From contig JAOVFP010000016.1 in assembly GCA_025738555.1 (NCBI GenBank), positions 1,426,001 through 1,490,000 of the forward strand: a DNA stretch of 64,000 nucleotides. Direction: 5' to 3'. The notes beneath the pieces were generated by a model, which was not told where the DNA came from, did not search any database, and saw only the letters and a program-made list of their open reading frames with translations. The stretch's first letter is position 1, and every line of letters starts with the position of its first letter. Shown here one piece after another: positions 36,013 to 47,151 of this stretch. Source of the stretch: Cyathus striatus (Eukaryota > Basidiomycota > Agaricomycetes > Agaricales > Nidulariaceae). The position numbers and the translations under genes are program-made.

Positions 36013-36309
36013 GTGTAAGTGTGCTTAATATTTCGTAGCTCAAGGAGAGATGTTGAAGTGTTGTGGGGCGAATTTCCATTAAAGGTAAGTAGGCTTTATA
36101 TTGTATCAGCTCGGTTCCGATATATATGTTGACTCAATTAAATGCATTCAAAATTCAACATCATATTGACTCCTGCACTCAGAGCGCAAAACGTATAAAA
36201 GCACATCGAGTTGACAGTCATACACCCACTACTTCAAGTCTAAATCACACACGCTCGCCAACATCACAACTACACCTGTTCTTCTTATCATACTTATAAT
36301 ATTCTTAAC
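36013..36309. promoter_or_regulatory. Divergent promoter region with a TATA box
   Basis: It separates the kinase (minus) and the hypothetical gene (plus). TATAAAA at 36194-36200 lies about 110 bp before the ATG at 36310, a plausible core promoter for the plus-strand gene. Confidence 0.5.
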
Positions 36310-37125
36310 ATGTCTTCCACCGTCAGCGACCACCAATTCAACCAATTCCTCTCCGCATTGAATAATTTACAAATATCGGTATCCCCTTCGTCGCCGTTAT
36401 ATTCCATTGTAACAAGCGTAAAGGATACTCCGAGAGACAGTACCACCACCCCTCCCTTACCTCCAGCACAAATTAAACCAACACCCACCACCCCTATATT
36501 ACCCTCATCGACAGAAACTTCTCCAAAAACCAAACTCTCCATAACCCCGACCCACGTATTACCCGCATGCCCCCAACAACGTGAGATATACTGGTTTATC
36601 ACGAACCAGCTAGGTTGCGACCCATCTCCAACTTCAAGCCAACCGCACCTCGGAGAGTATATCCAAACCGTCGCATCGAAGTCGTCCACGACACCCTTAA
36701 CGCTTTTCTACACTCTGTGCATTCTCAAGAGCTTGATTAAAATGAAAGATGAAATTGTATCGGGGCACGATGTCTTTGACCAAGTGCTCGAACGCGCACA
36801 CTCCGATTCAAGTTCTGCGAATGAAAAAAAGAGGAGAATCACCAGCGTAGAACAAGCTAAGGAATCTGATGCATCTGAGAAAAAGGTCGTAAAGCGTGTC
36901 AAGGTTTCTTCAGATAGCCGCGGGAAGGCTCCCAGGAAGGAGAGTAGAAACGAGAAGGCTGAGGACACTGGGTCCGAGTTTGATTGGTACTGTAAGGAGA
37001 GGGAACGCTTGAGAAATGTTGTTCCTGTTTGGAGACCTCGAGCGATGCAGTGTTCGTCTAGATCTGTATTTTCGGATGGATTTCATCACTCCATGACACA
37101 TAATACTTATGCATGTGTATTCTGA
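36310..37125 (+). CDS. Hypothetical protein with Ser/Thr/Pro-rich N-terminus and basic C-terminal half
   Basis: A single exon of 271 residues begins at the ATG at 36310. Residues 30-90 are low-complexity Pro/Thr/Ser. Residues 95-145 (YWFITNQLGC... LGEYIQTVASKSSTTPLTLFYTLCILKSLIKMK) have a helical texture reminiscent of the first helices of a fungal cyclin box, but this is weak. Residues 165-215 are charged and include VEQAKESDASEKKVVKRVKV, probably a nuclear-localisation segment. A truncated, decayed copy lies at 41870-42120, so this belongs to a small local family. No function is assigned. Confidence 0.65.
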   Translation: MSSTVSDHQFNQFLSALNNLQISVSPSSPLYSIVTSVKDTPRDSTTTPPLPPAQIKPTPTTPILPSSTETSPKTKLSITPTHVLPACPQQREIYWFITNQLGCDPSPTSSQPHLGEYIQTVASKSSTTPLTLFYTLCILKSLIKMKDEIVSGHDVFDQVLERAHSDSSSANEKKRRITSVEQAKESDASEKKVVKRVKVSSDSRGKAPRKESRNEKAEDTGSEFDWYCKERERLRNVVPVWRPRAMQCSSRSVFSDGFHHSMTHNTYACVF

Positions 37126-37629
37126 TTATTTACGATAATACTCTTTTATTGCTTATTTAGTTTACTCAAATGTCGGTTCAATTCGGTAGCCTGTTGTTTG
37201 GTAATATGAAAGATCTCAACCTGATTGGCTGGAGTACCTCTCTGAGTCTGAATTCCTGTGACGCTTGTGACCATTTTACTTCCTGCCTTCATCGTCTCTC
37301 TCATACCCTTAACGCCCGCAACACAAACACAACATGGAATGGTTAACATATGACATCCTCCACCTCATAGATACCCCCGCACGCATCAACATCTAAACGA
37401 GCACGAGCACCACCCACTGTCCAGACGTCCATGCTGCACCGCGAAGGACCGGTGACCGTTCACATGCGTGTCGTGGTATGTTCGCCTCCCCTCCTTCATC
37501 CCCCAGAACATGACCACCATGACCCCCTACCCGATGGCAAGCTATTGAGTCCCAAGCTCGCCTAAACACTGTAGGCCTTGTATGGGTGTCAAAATTCTGT
37601 GGGGATTCGGGTGGTGCATACGGAGGATG
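37126..37629. other. Spacer with no supported gene
   Basis: Short frames occur on both strands (for example minus 37146-37349), but none has recognisable domains or an exon chain. Confidence 0.4.
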
Positions 37630-39500
37630 TCGTGTATTCGATGACTTCAAGGTCTCAGTCTATACGCGCTGGTGAGTTTATGCTGCTGTGTAGGATCTGC
37701 GTACTAATCATACTTTTTACAGATCGGAAGCCGCCGCGGCGTCCAACCTTCTCAACAAATACGCAGGTGGACAATTGTCGCTATCTTTGTACATAAACTC
37801 TGCGTTCGCCAATGCAAGAAACTATGAAACCGTCAAAGAAGACACAATGGATGAATAAACGAGTGGGGTAGGAGGGTGCGTATACAGGATGCAACGTGAG
37901 GTAGGTTTGGGATAGATGGTCGGCACTCCCTGCTTTGCATTGCAGGAACGTATTTTGGGAATGACGAGGAGACGCTTGGGGTTCTGATGGGCCGGATGGG
38001 TGCCGAGGCACCTTCGCGCTATTGTCGTTTTTCTCGTTCCCGCCTCTCTGCACCCACCACCACGAGTTCAAACTGCGAAATTCCGTTCCATCCCCTCTCA
38101 TCGCGATGTATTGACTCTAGACCTCTCCCGCTCATCGCTAGAGGGCGTAACGATACATTACCCGCGAGAAAAGACAAAGGTGCCAGTGCCTACCTGTATA
38201 CCACAACGATTCGAATCCGTATAACACGTTAGGCAGGGAATTCATTCTAATGCCCAAGGTGCGTTCCTTCCTCTTCCCTTCACCTCTCTCTTCTGACATA
38301 GTAACAAGGCCTACGGAATACACCTCGCACAAGTGTTCCACACGCACGCTAATCTACAACACTCTCGTCAAGCTCCTCAAAAACGTAACAGGCATCCTCG
38401 TATTCCTCTTCTCGCATCACTTCGTCGATATCGGCTTGCTCTACTTTTGTCCTAACCCTTGCCTAGTAGCTTCAGGCGCCCCCACACTAAAGGCCGCTTA
38501 AATGCACTTCTCTGCGTTCTCATTCTCACCTATGCTCGCTATGGGCGTTTCAGCAGCCATAGCCCAACGCGCTGCCAAAGACGATTTGCAAGAACGTGTT
38601 GGACGGTATGCCAGGATTGAAATGGAGCACGAGTACGACGTTGGATCCATCATCTCCCGGCCCTTCTTCTGTTCGAACCGAAGATAACTGATACACCCCA
38701 CAGAACTCAATCGTGGACCATGGTCAAGCACACATTCATACCTCACCTCCTGCTCAGAGGGAGAGGTTCGCGGTGTGGTATTGGGGGATGAGGGTAGATC
38801 TGCGCCGCACAAGTTGCACCTCGACCCGGCGGGGATTGTTGCTTCGGGTTAAAGCTGTGCCTAGGGACGGGGTCGGACGAAAGTGATGAATGGGATTTGG
38901 AGGAGAGCGAGGAGGAGTGGGAAGGTCCTGGGAATTGTATATATAGGGATTATCGGGATGTTGCGAAGCACGTTTTTGGTTGCGCATCTGCATGAGCGCG
39001 GGGGGGGCAGGTGGGAGACGGGGAGATGGATTAGGGTGACGAGGCATTTGGGGGGGAGGCCTGAGGGCCCGTCGGGTGGTGGTAAAGAGGGTAAAGAGGA
39101 AGAGGAATTTGGATTGGATTGGCATGATTTGAGTTTGGAGAATGTTTATGTTAATGCTGAGGATCATACTAAGATTGTATGTTTTTCTTTTCTCGTTTTG
39201 ATTGTGACTTATGCTTTTCGCTAGACATGCATAATTAATTGAGAATCAACGACGACTAGATCTAATCCTCGCCGTTAGGTGGTCGCGCAGCCAATGCCTA
39301 ATGATCCTGATTGCGTCCATCTCCCCTCGGTAAGATACTCTCCTCTCAGTAGCAGAAAGGACACTCACGACTCATCAGGAAAATACAAAGACAAACGCAG
39401 TACCGTCGAACCCCTATGCCGGTAATAGCTATACTACGAACAAGCCTATTTCTCTTTCTCACTTAATCACGGCCCACAGCCTGGTGATGTTCTCTCGAGG
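37630..39500 (+). pseudogene. Decayed gene or genes, possibly kinase-like (APH/AIM9-like C-terminus)
   Basis: Coding-like fragments run in one direction but in shifting frames, with stops between them. Readable pieces are SEAAAASNLLNKYAGGQL (37725-37780), RYARIEMEHEYDVGSIISRP (38605-38665), ELNRGPWSSTHSYLTSCSEG (38704-38763) and LDWHDLSLENVYVNAEDHTK (39114-39173). The last resembles the catalytic loop of aminoglycoside-phosphotransferase-like kinases (H-D-x-x-x-x-N). RGPW followed by a helix is also seen in AIM9-like proteins. Several stops and frame changes interrupt the chain, so I call it a pseudogene. The first fragment could belong to a different gene. Confidence 0.4.
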
Positions 39501-39938
39501 CTGTTGAACATGAACAACCTCATCCGAGTATCTTACCCCCTCTGTACATCGCTAGCATTCCAGACTCAGAGTCCCATGCACCAATGCTCTCTCGATGCCG
39601 TCATGGCGAGACTCTGTTGACTTGGACTAAGTATAATGCGATGGCACGTAACGAGGTTTCAACTAGCGGTTGATGCGAGCGCTTCATGATATACTTACAG
39701 TTCACGTATGTCCTCTGGAGCCTCCTCAGCATTTGTACAACCTTTGTATTTTGCCTAATTAATGATTCGCCATTTAACATCCTGACTTCCTCCTGGCTCT
39801 TATTCATCTGGATCTTCGAAGAGTGCCTCAGCAAGCTGTATTGAAAACTAAGTACTGTACATAGAGGAGTACCTTCTCTGCACCGTAAAACAGAACAAGA
39901 ACCTATCAATTACATTTTACACTAAGACATGACTACAT
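39501..39938. other. Spacer
   Basis: A minus-strand frame of about 100 codons at 39601-39909 is not recognisable and may be chance. Nothing else is supported. Confidence 0.35.
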
Positions 39939-41403
39939 TTAATCACCATAATGATCATTTATATCGTAATACTCTCGCCGAACCAAAAGCTCCCTCTTCC
40001 AATCTTCCGTTATATCAGTCCCAAGCTCAAGTCTGAATGCTTTCTCTGAAGCCTTATTTTCCAAATTTCCAAAAATAATCTGCCGAATTCTTTTTTGGTT
40101 CCGAACACTCCTACCCTTCAACTGTCCACCGATATTAATCTCAGCCTTAACGTTCTTGAGCAATGTCAAAGAAGGCGATACCAGAGCTGCAACAACACAG
40201 TCCGGTATGAACTTCACCTCCTCCGGCCTGTCCTCCGGGTCCGGGTCGAAGTTAATATAATCTTCGTGAGTTACAGCGAGATAAATCGTTTCGAGTTTTG
40301 AGTTGTCCGGGATATTTTGAAGTTCCTTTCCAATGGATGGGGCGAGCATAACGGGGTAGGCAATGTTCAATATACGCAGCTTCTTCGCATTTTTAAGATT
40401 GATATACCCCGTAATTGTCTTGTCTAGTCTGTATCCTCCTGGCAGACCTGAGGCAAAGGTAAGTCATCGCAATGTATACTTACATTAAAAACATACCTAT
40501 CATAATACCCAACTGACTTTGATTGAAGTCCAATGTCAAACACTCAAGTGACTTTGAACATGCTGATAGAAGGCTCTTTAACATTTTCTGGCTCCTCGTG
40601 TTGATCGATGTATCTTTCACATAAAGATTTCTAATCCCACCCAACGCAACGCTCGGAGAAGGAAAAAAGTTGAGAAGATATTCGAAATTTGCGTCATGAA
40701 TACCTAGACCCTCCAACCGCGCGAAAACGCACTGCAACATCTTCTTCTTGGCGTCGCTTATACTATACGGTATTTCCAACGGCGTATTAATTAGTTCTAG
40801 CTGCTTCAAGGACTCGGGGAATGAGAGCAACACAGAAAATGGAAGACGATTTCCATAGATGTAGATTCGAGTGAGGCACTGCGATTTCAACATGTTGAGG
40901 AGCGTACGGGTTTGCGTGGACTTTGGACTGAAAAATCTCTCATCCTCCGGTTCTGCGTATATCGCTGATAAGAACCCGAAAACTCGAAGCTGGGGACCTA
41001 ATAAATCCATGATGCTGCAATATGCATTTTTTAGGTATGGGGACCAATTGTTTGCACCCCACTCGACGGGCGGCTGATCAATGACGAGATACCACACGCA
41101 TTTAACAATATTCCCAAGATTCCTGGTTAAGATGTCATGGAAGACGTAGAAGCTTGTGGGTTGGGCTTCTTGAGCGCTGTTCCGGTGTCCCACTGACACC
41201 GTTCGGAAAAGATGAGTTCGTGCCATGAAGCAGAACTCATGCGAGACGAGAGAGAGGTTTGAGAGTGTCTCTCGGACCTCCTTCTGGGTCTGGGTGTCTG
41301 CCTCTGATAGCCCGAAAGTAGTGTGGTTGAAGTTGAGTTGGATGAGGCCCGAGCCAACTGTGTCGATAATTTCGCGCAAGGTATCAGGAGTGAGGCAAGA
41401 CAT
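39939..41403 (-). CDS. F-box-like family protein, paralogue 2
   Basis: There are two exons (40497-41403 and 39939-40447) and 471 residues, with the ATG at 41403. The N-terminus (LTPDTLREIIDTVGSG... NLSLVSHEFCFMARTHLFRTVSVG) matches paralogues 1 and 3 in order and spacing. C-terminal blocks FIPDCVVAALVSPSLTLLKN and KRIRQIIFGNLENKA are also shared. The intron follows the same codon position as in the other two. Predicted role: SCF-type adaptor, by inference from the F-box-like start and leucine-rich body. The frame is intact, with no sign of decay. Confidence 0.8.
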
Positions 41404-41869
41404 GGTGTGAGGAACAGCTAGCGACGGGGGGGAAAGGGAGGGGCATCATGATAAATTTGCTATAGATCATTAGGCTCAATGACAGCAAAGTCCGTCTCAC
41501 GATATCACGTGGGCCCTTCCATATGTGAACACCCGAAGGGTACGTCGTGAGATGGGCTTAGACGAACATCCTGAAATAACCAGGGCAGTGCAAGATTTGA
41601 AACTAAATTAGCCCTAGAGCCCTCGGGTTCAAACCAGGGACATACCATTATTAGAGACCAAATATTCATACTGTTCTGCTGTATCCAACCATCTAATTTT
41701 TGTATAGACTCATTAAACATAGGAGCTATAAAAGTGTAAAAACTATGAGGGTCTCTGTTACTAATGGTTCCAATTTATCTTATATAATCTACACTTTATT
41801 CGCCAATCTAATGATTTTGTTTGCTTTGCACTCCCCCGCTAATACCTGGACTTTATTACAAGACCGCCC
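41404..41869. other. Spacer between paralogue 2 and the pseudogene
   Basis: No gene is supported. It contains the upstream region of paralogue 2. Confidence 0.4.
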
Positions 41870-42120
41870 ACCACGGTGGACGGATCCACTCACGTGGATA
41901 TCTTGGGCGAGACTAATAGATCATTTCAAGCTCGTGTTGAGCGCGCGTCAAGACGCAAATAGGATTATAAGTACTTATACCAGCATAGAACAAGCTAGGG
42001 AGTCCGATGCGTCTGAGAAACAGATTTTAAAGCGTTGTAAGGTTTAGTGGCAAGCGAGCTCCCGGGAAGGAGAATAGAGATGTGTCCGATCTCGCTTGTA
42101 GGGAACCGAAAGAAAGATGT
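41870..42120 (+). pseudogene. Truncated copy of the hypothetical gene at 36310-37125
   Basis: The segment SIEQARESDASEKQILKRCKV aligns with SVEQAKESDASEKKVVKRVKV of the intact gene. The downstream nucleotides (gagctcccgggaaggagaatagaga) match the sequence coding for APRKESRNE. A stop codon interrupts the frame at about 42045, directly after the conserved block. Only the C-terminal third is recognisable, and the Pro/Thr-rich N-terminus is missing. It sits next to an F-box-like paralogue, so the pair may have been copied together. Confidence 0.7.
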
Positions 42121-42321
42121 CGATGATGATTAAAGTCGTTATACACACGAATGGAACTCAATGTTTAATATATATATGAGTATGGCTCCGATCTTGGAAT
42201 AAGTACTCTCTGCGCCAACTCTGCGCTGCAGCTACGGCTTTAAGCTTTATGCCTGACTCGCAGCGTTATGTGGATGCCTTATAGTAAATACGGATTAATA
42301 TTGTCATAATATATCCAGTTA

Positions 42322-43751
42322 TTAAACAAATTCATTAACATCATAATACACACGGTTAACCAACAACCCAGTATCCAACTCCTCCATCATATCTGTTCCA
42401 ATGTCAAGCTGGAACGATCTCTCCTTGGCCCGCTTCACCAAATCCCCAAATATAACCCCTCGAATTCTCTTCTGATCACGAGAACTCATCTTCTTCAACC
42501 ATTTACTAATGTTAATCTTGACTTCAACCTTCGTGAGTGACTCCAAAGAAGGCGACACCAAGGCAGTAACAACACTGTCTGGTACGAAATCCAACTTCTC
42601 CAGATCGTCCTCTGAGTCAGAGTCCGCATTAGGGTCGCCAAATACGGCGTCGAATTTGGCATATTCTTGGTGCGTCACGACGAGATTGATCTCTTCGAGT
42701 TTGGAGTTCCGCTTCTGAAGAGTTTGAAGTACCAATCCGGTAGACGGTGCGCGCTCGACAGAGTAGATCATACTTAAAATGCGCAACTTCTTTGCATTTT
42801 TGAAATCGATGCGATCACCTAACATACAAAGATTAGCTAGCTCAATAAATGCGGCAAAAGAAACATACCAAATCCTTCAGTGAAATCCAATACCAAATGT
42901 TCTAGCGACTTCGAACACGCATGTACAAGACTCTTAGCTATTTTTTTATACCAGCCTCCTTCCTTTACATACAGACTCCTAATCCCACCCAACGCAACAC
43001 CCGGAGATGGAAGAAGATCAAGAAGATATTGGAAATCGACCCCACAAACGCGCAGCTCCTCCAACCCCGCGAAAACGCGCTGCAACTTCCTTTTGTTTGC
43101 GTCGGTTACAGTCTTCGGCTTATCCACTACCATGGAAATCAGCTCAAGCCTCTTCAAAGATGCAGGAAACGAGAGGAAGACGGAAAGTTTGAGTTCAACT
43201 CCGTTGAGGAAGAGTTGAGTTATGGATTTCGATTTGAGCGTGTTGGTAAGCGTTCGCGTTTGTAGAGAAGATTTTGGAAAACTAAGCTGGGGTTCAGATG
43301 GTCCCGCCGAAAGGAACCCGAAGACCTCAAGCTGAGGTCCTAATAGCTCCATTATCTTGCAGTATGCACGAATTAATCCATGGGACCAATTCCCTGCGCC
43401 CCATTGGATGGGCGGTTGGTCAATGACGAGGTATAGTATGCATTTGGCGATGTTTCCGATATTCCGCGTCAGGATGTCGTGTAAAGCGAAGAAGGCGGCA
43501 GGTTGGGCTTCTTTGGAAGAGTTCCGGTGTCCCACTGACACCGTTCGGAAAAGGTGAGTTCGTGCTATGCAGCAGAACTCGCACGAGACAAGGGAGAGGG
43601 TTGCGAGTATCTCTCTGACCTCCCTCTGGGCTTGGGTGTCTTCCACTGATAGTTTGAGCGTGGTGTGGTTGAAATTTAGTTGGATGAACCCCGCGCCAAC
43701 TGTATCGATGATTTCGCGCAGGATAGAGGGGGGGAGGTTGGGGTCAGGCAT
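42322..43751 (-). CDS. F-box-like family protein, paralogue 3
   Basis: There are two exons (42869-43751 and 42322-42818) and 459 residues, with the ATG at 43751. It is closest to paralogue 2: both share LREIIDTVG, FIQLNFNHTT or LIQLNFNHTT, ARTHLFRTVSVGHRNS and the VIDQPP block. The C-terminal exon has an acidic stretch (DSDSEDDLEKLDF) and the FVPDSVVTALVSPSLESL block. It lies in the same orientation as paralogue 2, about 0.9 kb away, which fits tandem duplication. Predicted ubiquitin-ligase adaptor by inference only. Confidence 0.8.
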
Positions 43752-44660
43752 GGTGGGAGACGACTGTGACGGTTCGGAGCAAAAGGGAGCGAATACTACG
43801 TATCATTTGGAAGCGCGACGCCAGCTGGTGACCGCGTCGCGTCGAATCAAATGGGATTATATATGCCAAATAACAACATACAAGCGGAACAACACGTGAT
43901 ACAAATCCAGGGAGGTATAAAGCATGCCACGCATCAAATTCCGTTTTCCTCACTCATTCGGACTGGCATTATTGTCCCCCTGCGAAATATCTTTTCTTCT
44001 CGCAGGAGCCTACAGCTTGTTCCTAGAGCGAAATGGCGCCCTAGCTGGAGCTCACTCTACGCCTTATGGCTACTGTTATGCAGTCTGGAGTGCTTGTTCC
44101 TTACCAAGGGTGCTACATGTTGTTGAGCGATGTCGATGAGCTGGCGTATCGATGTTGGATCGATGGTTTCTATGGGGTCGAGGCTTGTTTGGTTGGTTGG
44201 ATGGATGGATGTCGGGTGTTGAGATTATCGAGTGGTTGTTGAAAAGTCGTAGGCAGATGAAGGGTGGAGACGGATGGACGGGTGGAGGTGACAGGGTCTA
44301 GGCAGGCAGGTATGCCATCCCCCTCGTAACATTCTCTTCCTTTCACCATGTAAAGTACATGTATCCCTCTGCCTCAGCAGATTAACAATCAATGATTCTC
44401 ATTCACGTTCTCGACATCCAAACTTCGAATAAAAATCTCTTGGTTTCATTTCCAGTCCCTCGTACCCGTTGATGCAGTTCCCAACCACGAGTATGGCCAC
44501 GTTTCTATTTTAGCAACAATCGGTCCGGTCAATCACCGTCGTCACAGCCACCCCAGCGCTTGTCTAAACAGTAAACAGCAACAGCAACAGACCCAGCAAC
44601 CTTTACGCCTTTCTTTCCTCTCCTTCCTGTCGCCACTTACCCACTTCTCCCGCCCGCCAC
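43752..44660. other. Divergent intergenic region
   Basis: No gene is supported. A G-rich stretch with short GGAT/GGTT repeats lies at 44190-44290. The region contains the promoters of paralogue 3 (minus) and of the F-box/LRR gene (plus). Confidence 0.45.
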
Positions 44661-46249
44661 ATGAGATTCACCGCAAATGACGTCCCATATGAATTATGGC
44701 TCTACATTGCCCAGTTCATCCCGGAGAAGGAACTGTGCGATCTGTACCCTGTCAATCGCGCCCTGTTCAATATATGTATGGATATGAATTATAAATCTGT
44801 GCGCATACATGGATTGAATAGTCGGAGCACTAAGAGGTGTCTTACGCTTCTCCAGTGAGTCTTCTATACCTTCCTTTCACATCAAAGCTTATTGGTTAGA
44901 TACCCAACACTCGCACAACGAGTACGCCACCTCCACCTCCAACCAGCCCCACTAGGCGAATTCCTCTCGGAGAAACAATCCCAACGCACCATCCGAAAAC
45001 GCTTCTCCGCCTTATACTTCAGCAAAAGCGGGCCGGTAACAGACGAAATATTACCAGACGACGCACCCTCCTACGAAGCCGTCAAAAACCTACTCAATAT
45101 CGTCAAATCGCTAAAGAACGTGACTTCCCTAGACATCCACTGTGCGCGGAACGATGATATATCATTGTTCCGACATTGTACCCCATTCCTCCTCGCATCC
45201 TGGCGAGCCTTTGGTCCAAAATTGCGTAGTTTAAATCTACGTTTCCCACTAGAAGCCATGCCAACGCTAATCCACACCTCCCTGCACCTCAAAAACCTTG
45301 AAGACCTCTCCCTAGACCTAATCCCTATATCCCCCCAAACAGAACCCCAAACACTCCTACCACACATAATAAAATTCGTAAACGGACACAGTCAAACTCT
45401 ACACGCCCTATCCATCCGAATGGACAAATACATCAATCTAACACCGTTCTACACCGACTTGAAACATATGCCCAATTTGACTAGGATGTCAATTGACTCG
45501 CCGCTGGTGAGCCCTCAAGCGGCAAATATCACCGGACTACGCAAGTTCATCTTAGCGCATGATAAAACTCTCACTGAGATTTCTATAACGTACCATACAG
45601 GCCGAAGTCGTACGCATCCCGTGGGTGGTCTACGAAAATCATGGTTCCTCTCTCCATTTACATCAACTACTATCCCTCCCCCGAGGTTGAAATCGGTGGA
45701 ATTGGGATTACTGGATTTCCCTTCGCTAGTTACGCCGTGGGCGTTATCACACCTTGGAGCGTTGAGGAATAGCATGACGAGTTTGAAGTTGGGTTCGTAT
45801 TTGGTTACAGAAGCTCAGCTTGATGCGTTTCTGGCGTCGTTTACGGAGCCGAGGTTGGAGAGGTTGGAGATGTATGTTGATTGTTTGCGGCCGCAGGTTT
45901 TTGCGCTGCTGGAGGATAAATTTGTGTTTTTGAAGTGGCTTATGGTACATATTAAGTCGATGAGGGGGTTTGAGGGAGAGGGAACGTTGTCGAGGTTGGA
46001 TTCTGGTATTCCTGAGGTACGTTTTCTTATTACTGATTATTATGACTAAACGCTTATGTTGATTACTAGTTCTGCAACGATATGGAACATATTCATTTGG
46101 AACATTGGAAACTCAGGGAACTGTACGTTGATATTTCCGGGACGTACACGGACGAGATGAGAGCGAGATTCGTGAAAGCGCTTGCTGTTTCCATGCCGAA
46201 TGTTGAGATGTTCAATGGGTGGGCTCGGAATATTCTCGTGTCGAAGTGA
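44661..46249 (+). CDS. F-box/LRR-type protein
   Basis: There are three exons (44661-44854, 44900-46016 and 46070-46249) and 496 residues. The N-terminus (DVPYELWLYIAQFIPEKELCDLYPVNRALFNICMD, read in order) is a standard F-box with the Pro-Tyr-Glu-Leu start. The body shows irregular leucine-rich segments (LRSLNLRFPLEAM, LEDLSLDLIP, LERLEMYVDCL). It is not a close relative of the three-member family beside it: gene structure and conserved blocks differ. By family knowledge it should recruit substrates to an SCF ubiquitin ligase through Skp1. The substrate is unknown. Confidence 0.83.
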
Positions 46250-47151
46250 TGATGCATCTTGGATGGGCGGTGAAGGAGTGGTGCGGCGTTCTTCATGATT
46301 TAATGATTCCTTATGTGGTTTGCTGGGGTGGTGAGATGTATAATTATATCTATGTTATATAGAGATACCATGCCACGATCTAATTAAAGTTGTTGGCGGG
46401 AACTTCTTCGGTGCAGAACGTTCTGATTCATCATCACTTTGAAAAGATACGTTGTACTTATACAATTTGTGATTCTTCGGTTCAGTGATGTATATGATTA
46501 ATGGTCATGCCTATAGATAGCTCACTAACTTGTTATCGTAGGACAAGCTGCTGATTATAAGAGTAATGCCACTAACTACTACTATTAGTACCGGGTCCTC
46601 GTCCCGGAAAGGAATGCTACCAAAAAAGGAGCGTACCGGTAACAAGAGCAACCTCGATGACTACGAATGTGAATTGGTTGGTGAACAATAAAGCAATACA
46701 AGCGGAAGCTCCCAACATCTCTTCAGTGGGTCCAAAGTAACACACTCGTTGAGTGCCTCTTCCACCTCGTTTATTGTCTGCACGGTCCATGCTTGACCTG
46801 AGAATGAATGCGGTTGCACAGTGCCCAAGTAACAGTAACTGGGAATGAAGCTGAATACAGATTCCCATTTGGACAATATTTGAATTTCCTTTGTTTCAAG
46901 GTTTGTTCTTTATATTGTTGCCTTAATTCGGTGGCCTGGAATTCCGTACAATAGAAAAAACATGAATTCGGTCAAAGGGTGACACCCAAATTATTGTATA
47001 TAAGCTCGAGCTGATCACATAGGAATGAATACTTTTCGACTCCCTGAATAGATAATTTTAGGTCCCCGGTATAAAAACACAATCGTTTCTTCTATATTTT
47101 CAAACATTCCTTGTTTCACTCCATCTACAACATCTTCGAAACCCATTTAAA
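46250..47151. other. Intergenic region
   Basis: Several short frames on the minus strand at 46617-46876 are not convincing. A TATA box, TATAAAA, at 47070-47076 lies 76 bp before the next ATG and probably serves the GH17-like gene. Confidence 0.45.
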
